Assembly: GCA_012511135.1 (NCBI GenBank)
Contig: JAAZGQ010000170.1
Coordinates: 1-8,895 of the forward strand
From: Bacteroidales bacterium
GTDB taxonomy: Bacteria; Bacteroidota; Bacteroidia; Bacteroidales; UBA1402
Direction: 5' to 3'
Length of the DNA stretch: 8,895 nucleotides
The translations under genes were made by a program, and so were the position numbers. Below the pieces are notes generated by a model that had not been told where the DNA came from, did not search any database, and saw nothing but the letters and a program-made list of their open reading frames with translations. Shown in pieces: positions 5,193-8,895 of the stretch; positions within the stretch are counted from its first letter, which is position 1; every line of letters starts with the position of its first letter.

Positions 5193-7967
5193 TTATAATT
5201 GATAAACCAGCGATAACTGCATTTTTGTACCCTTTTTGAATGATTCTACAACAACCAGACTTTCATCCCCGTCGTAATCTATGATCTTTTGGGTCTGCAC
5301 TATGGCCGGATTGAGTAAGTTTCTTGCTGTAAATTTCAGCTTGAGATTTTCCGACAATTTTATTCCCAGCACCAAATCCATCAACATACGAGCCTCTTCG
5401 ATGATGTCTTCGTTGAAATAAATATCGGGATGTGTGGCACTGAGAGGATGCCCCAGCGCAAATATTCTGTCCGAAGTATAATTGGCAGTCAGGGCTGCCA
5501 TCCAGGCTTTTGACTTGTCTTCGTAACTCAGTGTGAGATTTGTTATGAATTCGGGAGCTCCCTGCAATCCACTGCTGGTTTTGTTATTGTAATAAAACGC
5601 AGGGAGTAATTCTTGTTTAAACCACATTCGGGTAGCGTTTGCCATTAGATTCAGCCGGCGATGCTCTGAATTGTAAAGCTCAAGCCTGGCTTCGGCTTCG
5701 AGCCCGAAAACATTGGCAAAACTTCCTGTATTGGCCGTAACAAATGAACGAGCAGCTCCTCGCTCCATGCTGAGATTGATGGGGTTTCTTATGTATTTGT
5801 AAAAGCCTGTGAGCGAAAGAAGTTCCCTGTTGCTTTTGAAATATTCCCATTTAAAATCCAGGTTGTAATTGTCTGACAAATTCAATTCCGGATTGCCTTT
5901 GGTAATGCTGCCGGTTGGCGACACATATGGAAAAGGAGCCAATTCCTTGAATTCGGGTATGGTGATGGTTTTACTACCCGACAATCGCAGGAAGTGCTTC
6001 TCGCTAAGCTCGTATTTAAAATTCAGACTGGGATAAATACCCGCGTAAAGACTGTCGCGGGTCTCCAGGTCGTAGTACTGATCGTTGTTGATATCCCATG
6101 TCAGTTTCAGCTGATCTGCTTCCAGACGAAAACCAAAATTGCCGCTTAATTTTCCGAAATCAAAACCGCTGTGAACAAAGACTCCTAGCACATTTAAAAC
6201 AGCAGAGTACTCGTCCTGAGGCAGTTCACGTATCAAAGCAGAACTAAAAGCCTCCTGAGTGAACAGCAGACTCAAATGATCAATATCAACTCCCTCAGTG
6301 GAAAGTTCTTTGATGTCTGCACCCACAAAACGGGATTCGAAATCCCGGCTTTTGTGCCTGAAATTAAAGCCTGCGCTTGTTGAAAAACTATGTTTGCCCA
6401 GGTTCAGCCTGAATTGATCTTTCAGATAAGCGTTCAGCTCCCTATCCCTGATTTGCTGGCTCGATCTTCGATTGTCGTAATTACCGATGCCGTGCATGTT
6501 CAAAAACAACTGATCCTGATCGTAACCTATCCTGTTGCGTATGCGGTTGGGTTCCATAGCATCTACCATATTGAATCCTATGCCCCAGTTTATGGTATTG
6601 TTTGCTTTGATCGTCTTACGTCCGAGCAATTGGTAAACCTGCAAATTGGTTGTTTTGGTGTTTTGATCCCTTTCAAAAATGTGATCGTCAGAAGGTTCCC
6701 CGCTGTCACGGATGTAGCCCAGCTGGTTCCTGCCCTGTTCGTAGACATTATCGCTGAGTTTGTTTATAAAAAGGGCATTCAGGCTTAAAGAGGCAGACTC
6801 TGATAAATCATAGGAAAGATTCAACAAGCCTGTCAGGTTTTGTTGAAACGACCAGCTTTCGGTGTCGGTAAATTCGTTTTGTAATATATTTTCGACGTAT
6901 TTTCTGTATACGCCGTTTGAATAGGAATAATCCTGCTTGTAAGACAAGTTGTAAAACATTTTCAGAGTCTGGTCATGCAGCTTAAACTGGTAGCCTCCCA
7001 GGGCATTCAAACCCCAGTCTGCCGGAAAAACCGAGTTACGGGGATCCCAGGATGATTTGCTAAGTGATTCTGTCAGTAGGAAATTTTTCCGTGGAAACGA
7101 AAGAAAAGAGCTCTCAGTGTTTGGTGATGATTTATGATTTGACCAGGCTTCGGCTGTCTGTAATTGACTGTTTATTCCTCCCTGTATGCCAAAACCTGAT
7201 TTATCGCTGTATTCTTTAGATACTATATTCACATTGCCGGCTGCCTGATCTGCAAAACTTTCGGTATTGTAGGTTTTGCTGATACCCAGATTCTGAATGA
7301 TGCTGCTTTCGAAAAGACTGAGATCAATATTTTTTTTATCCACATTATCCGAAGGAATGGGCAAGCCATTCATAGTCGTCGACAAATACCTGTCGCCCAA
7401 GCCTCTGACAAAAATTTCGCCGGAGCCTTCGCTTTTGGTTACCCCGGATATCTTGGTACTGGCGCCGGCAGCATCCGATACTCCCTGTATGGATAATTGC
7501 TGAGCCCCCACTTGTTCCTGAATGGCAAAAGCTATTTTCTGGTCACTCAGTAAAACCGCAAAACTCTCCCGATTGGCCCGGGCAACCACTTCGGCTGAAT
7601 TCAACAAAATCTCTGCTGATTTTAGTGAAATATCCAAACGGGTCTCTTCTCCCGATTGAACTCTGACCTCCGCTATTTTTTCAGTTTTGTACGAAATATA
7701 GCTTATGGTCAATTCATATACCCCGGCTTCCAGATTGACTATATTGTAATTTCCATCCAAATCGGTGGCAGAACCCAGGGTGGTTCCCTCTATAAAAACG
7801 GCAGCTCCGATGAGTTGCTCGCCCGACTCTGCATCAAGTACTTTTCCGCTAATGCTGCCTGTTTCCGCCTTCAGCATAAAGGGGAATAACATGCAGACGA
7901 TCAAAAAATAATAGGCTTTCAATCCCGTGGCAGGTCTGTTCTTAGGATTCTTAGGCATCGATGTCAT
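5193..7967 (-). CDS. TonB-dependent outer-membrane receptor with N-terminal carboxypeptidase-regulatory-like domain
   Basis: 924 residues. The signal peptide spans about 1-34 (cleavage near LKA-ET). Residues about 37-116 form a CarboxypepD_reg-like beta-sandwich (GSISGKVLDAESGEQLIGA, then DLDGNYNI at 69-76). A plug domain follows at about 125-255 with FVRGLGDRYLSTTMNGLPIP (186-205) and NVNIVSKEY. The rest is an outer-membrane beta-barrel of alternating aromatic strands ending MQLSLVYQL. The RGLGDRY plug marks a receptor branch distinct from SusC. Such receptors import a ligand using TonB and the proton gradient. ATG at 7965-7967 is taken as start; an in-frame ATG at 7956-7958 (Met4) would give an equally good signal peptide. 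The beta-helix lipoprotein gene follows after 34 nt. An activator-type promoter with 11-bp repeats lies upstream. The substrate cannot be read from the sequence. Confidence 0.92.
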   Translation of the reverse strand: MTSMPKNPKNRPATGLKAYYFLIVCMLFPFMLKAETGSISGKVLDAESGEQLIGAAVFIEGTTLGSATDLDGNYNIVNLEAGVYELTISYISYKTEKIAEVRVQSGEETRLDISLKSAEILLNSAEVVARANRESFAVLLSDQKIAFAIQEQVGAQQLSIQGVSDAAGASTKISGVTKSEGSGEIFVRGLGDRYLSTTMNGLPIPSDNVDKKNIDLSLFESSIIQNLGISKTYNTESFADQAAGNVNIVSKEYSDKSGFGIQGGINSQLQTAEAWSNHKSSPNTESSFLSFPRKNFLLTESLSKSSWDPRNSVFPADWGLNALGGYQFKLHDQTLKMFYNLSYKQDYSYSNGVYRKYVENILQNEFTDTESWSFQQNLTGLLNLSYDLSESASLSLNALFINKLSDNVYEQGRNQLGYIRDSGEPSDDHIFERDQNTKTTNLQVYQLLGRKTIKANNTINWGIGFNMVDAMEPNRIRNRIGYDQDQLFLNMHGIGNYDNRRSSQQIRDRELNAYLKDQFRLNLGKHSFSTSAGFNFRHKSRDFESRFVGADIKELSTEGVDIDHLSLLFTQEAFSSALIRELPQDEYSAVLNVLGVFVHSGFDFGKLSGNFGFRLEADQLKLTWDINNDQYYDLETRDSLYAGIYPSLNFKYELSEKHFLRLSGSKTITIPEFKELAPFPYVSPTGSITKGNPELNLSDNYNLDFKWEYFKSNRELLSLTGFYKYIRNPINLSMERGAARSFVTANTGSFANVFGLEAEARLELYNSEHRRLNLMANATRMWFKQELLPAFYYNNKTSSGLQGAPEFITNLTLSYEDKSKAWMAALTANYTSDRIFALGHPLSATHPDIYFNEDIIEEARMLMDLVLGIKLSENLKLKFTARNLLNPAIVQTQKIIDYDGDESLVVVESFKKGTKMQLSLVYQL

Positions 7968-7996
7968 TCATTTTTCTGTTTTCAATCTTTCCTGGG

Positions 7997-8004
7997 CAAA
8001 GGTA
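7997..8004 (-). promoter_or_regulatory. Putative -7 element of the receptor promoter
   Basis: On the minus strand TACCTTTG matches TAnnTTTG exactly. No TTTG is seen about 19-21 nt upstream, so the -33 element appears absent, as is common at activator-dependent promoters. The predicted start near 7990 gives a leader of about 23 nt. Confidence 0.55.
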
Positions 8005-8034
8005 TTTTGGGCATGTTATGAACTCTTGGCGTTT

Positions 8035-8074
8035 CGGTGACAAGGCTGTCATGTTTGTGTTACAAAAGGGCTAC
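8035..8074. promoter_or_regulatory. Pho-box-like array of four 7-mers with 11-bp period
   Basis: CGGTGAC (8035), CTGTCAT (8046), GTGTTAC (8057) and GGGCTAC (8068) are each followed by four bases (AAGG, GTTT, AAAA, AAAA). The 7+4 spacing is that of PhoB/OmpR-family sites, and CTGTCAT equals the E. coli Pho half-site. The array lies about 45-85 bp upstream of the predicted start of the receptor operon. Units 1 and 2 also form a dyad TGACA-AGGC-TGTCA (8038-8051). Confidence 0.45.
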
Positions 8075-8096
8075 AAAAAAGAGCTGCAACAGATTC

Positions 8097-8152
8097 GGTT
8101 TATAAATCTATAAAACTCAGCTTTAGTGTTTCTGTACTGACAGGTTTATAAA
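8097..8152. repeat. Direct repeat GGTTTATAAA
   Basis: GGTTTATAAA occurs at 8097-8106 and 8143-8152, 46 bp apart, between the Pho-box-like array and the terminator of the upstream operon. Meaning unknown. I see no gene in the 267-bp spacer 7968-8234, which holds the receptor promoter region, this repeat and the terminator. Confidence 0.4.
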
Positions 8153-8159
8153 ACAGAAA

Positions 8160-8186
8160 AAGGCCTGTCAAAATCTGACAGGCCTT
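8160..8186 (-). terminator. Strong intrinsic terminator of the MORN/regulatory-domain operon
   Basis: AAGGCCTGTCA (8160-8170) pairs perfectly with TGACAGGCCTT (8176-8186) around a 5-nt loop. On the minus strand the stem runs into TTTCTGTTTT, giving a T-tract. It lies 48 nt after the stop codon of the small secreted protein gene and separates it from the receptor operon. Confidence 0.88.
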
Positions 8187-8234
8187 CTTCCCTGTTAATC
8201 CTAATCCAATCTTTTCTGTGGCTTTTCATCAAAC

Positions 8235-8642
8235 TTATCGCTGCTTCAAAGCGATCTTGAGTTCCTTATCCTGAGCCTTGTCCAGTTTGATTTGTTTACT
8301 TTCATAAGATATTAAACTCACGGTAAGATATTTACCTTCCAATTCTGTTTCCGATTTAATGCTAAAGTTACCGTCCAGATCGGCATAGCAGACCTTGCCA
8401 TTGATTTCAATGCTTGCTCCGGCCAGTGATTCGGAAGAACTGAGATCGTAAATATTGCCGCTCAGGCTAAAGCTTTTAGCTTCACTTTTGGGGCTAAGCT
8501 CTGTGGTTTTTTTCATTTTGCCGGCAGCTTTAATCTCGGCTGTTGGTTCTGCACTAAGCGTAAAAGCAAGCATAAGCATTCCCAATAGATTCATTGTGAA
8601 GAATCCTTTCATTTTTGTTGTCGTTTTCATTTTCATTTTCAT
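8235..8642 (-). CDS. Small secreted carboxypeptidase-regulatory-like domain protein
   Basis: 135 residues from ATG at 8640-8642. A Lys/Met/Thr-rich N-region (MKMKMKTTTKMK) is followed by a hydrophobic segment (GFFTMNLLGMLMLAFTLSA, 13-31), a predicted secretion signal. Residues about 58-133 form one CarboxypepD_reg-like beta-sandwich: FSLSGNIYD, LAGASIEING, YADLDGNFSI, LTVSLISYESK. This is the same domain as at the N-terminus of the receptor next door (SISG, LIGA, DLDGN, TISYISY), but here it stands alone with no plug or barrel. The start is ambiguous: Met3, Met5, Met11 and Met17 are in frame, the first three lie in a hexanucleotide repeat, and AAAGGA sits 9 nt before Met17. It begins 32 nt after the MORN-repeat gene. 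Function unknown; a periplasmic or surface protein is likely. Confidence 0.78.
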   Translation of the reverse strand: MKMKMKTTTKMKGFFTMNLLGMLMLAFTLSAEPTAEIKAAGKMKKTTELSPKSEAKSFSLSGNIYDLSSSESLAGASIEINGKVCYADLDGNFSIKSETELEGKYLTVSLISYESKQIKLDKAQDKELKIALKQR

Positions 8643-8670
8643 CTTCGTTTTCGTTTTTAGTTTCTTATTC
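8617..8670. repeat. Hexanucleotide tandem repeat spanning a start codon
   Basis: On the plus strand consecutive 6-mers from 8617 read GTTGTC, GTTTTC, ATTTTC, ATTTTC, ATCTTC, GTTTTC, GTTTTT, AGTTTC, TTATTC, which is GAAAAY-like on the minus strand. The repeat covers the leader and first codons of the small secreted protein gene and creates in-frame ATGs at 8642, 8636 and 8630. Confidence 0.65.
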
Positions 8671-8674
8671 TTGT

Positions 8675-8895
8675 TTAGTCGTATTTTCTTTCAGAAATCA
8701 GTTTACCTGATTCATCCCACATAGACCAGTTGCCAGTTTTTTTGCCCCGGTCGTACTGCATTTCGTATCGCAGAGTTCCCTGCTCGTCCCAGATTCTCCA
8801 AAGGCCGTGCTTCATTCCGTTCAGGTATTCAGCCTGAGCCATCAATACGCCCTGTTCACTATAGGATCTCCAGATTCCGTTGAAAACCCCGTTTA
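8675..8895 (-). CDS. MORN_2-repeat (YwqK-like) protein, C-terminal part
   Basis: The frame is open from the window edge to TAA at 8675-8677 and gives 72 complete residues. They form three back-to-back 24-residue repeats: NGVFNGIWRSYSEQG..., NGMKHGLWRIWDEQG... and RGKKTGNWSMWDESG.... Each follows the MORN_2 pattern NGxxxGxWxxWdexGxLxxexxY. Proteins of this kind are often labelled YwqK-family antitoxin, but most Bacteroidota members are multi-repeat proteins with no shown antitoxin role, and I see no toxin here. The N-terminus, any signal peptide and the total repeat number lie outside the window. The next gene starts 32 nt downstream, before a strong terminator, so the two share an operon. Confidence 0.85.
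   Translation of the reverse strand, partial: NGVFNGIWRSYSEQGVLMAQAEYLNGMKHGLWRIWDEQGTLRYEMQYDRGKKTGNWSMWDESGKLISERKYD

Noticed and set aside
6390..6788. 132-codon plus-strand frame
   Set aside because: Antisense to the barrel of the receptor gene; no protein-like features.
8455..8724. 89-codon plus-strand frame with hydrophobic Val/Phe/Ile repeats
   Set aside because: It is the complement of the GAAAAY hexamer repeat and the signal-peptide region of the minus-strand gene, so the apparent membrane segment is an artefact.
8675..8895. YwqK antitoxin of a toxin-antitoxin pair
   Set aside because: Only MORN_2 repeats are visible, the next gene is a secreted regulatory-like domain rather than a toxin, and the label itself is weakly founded.

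Overview
The window looks like a chromosomal segment of a Bacteroidota bacterium, probably a Marinilabiliales or Bacteroidales-type member. This rests on the protein families (TonB-dependent receptor with an N-terminal carboxypeptidase-regulatory domain, paired surface lipoprotein, CE12-type esterase lipoprotein), on the AT-rich spacers, and on several matches to the Bacteroidota -7 promoter element TAnnTTTG in the right places. All eight genes I can support lie on the minus strand. I see no rRNA, tRNA, CRISPR array, transposase or integrase.

Read in the direction of transcription (high to low coordinates), the layout is as follows. (1) 8895-8235: the 3' end of a MORN_2-repeat (YwqK-like) protein, then a small secreted carboxypeptidase-regulatory-domain protein, closed by a strong intrinsic terminator (8160-8186). 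(2) 7967-4136: a 924-residue TonB-dependent outer-membrane receptor and a 340-residue beta-helix lipoprotein, 34 nt apart, forming a likely surface uptake pair of unknown substrate. Its upstream region carries a good -7 element with no -33 element, preceded by four 7-mers spaced exactly 11 bp apart. This is the geometry of PhoB/OmpR-family sites, and one unit is CTGTCAT, the E. coli Pho half-site. A hairpin follows the pair (4082-4112). (3) 3905-1894: an autoinhibited Fic protein with a long unassigned C-terminal region, followed by a pRiA4b ORF-3-like protein. Its upstream region holds a -7 match, an inverted repeat flanking the -33 position, and direct repeats in the leader. (4) 1838-1035: a rhamnogalacturonan-acetylesterase-like SGNH lipoprotein, 55 nt further on, with no other pectin genes in view. 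(5) 916-1: a thioredoxin-fold-like lipoprotein resembling ArsF-family proteins, then an ArsR-family regulator cut by the window edge. The ArsR gene has an inverted repeat whose spacer is exactly its putative -7 box.

The best leads are the Pho-box-like array in front of the receptor/beta-helix pair, the free-standing copy of the receptor's N-terminal domain in the adjacent operon, the fic/ORF-3 unit with its candidate operator, and the apparent loss of expected cysteines in both the ArsR and the ArsF-like protein. Family assignments come from motif recognition by eye, and all regulatory calls are predictions.
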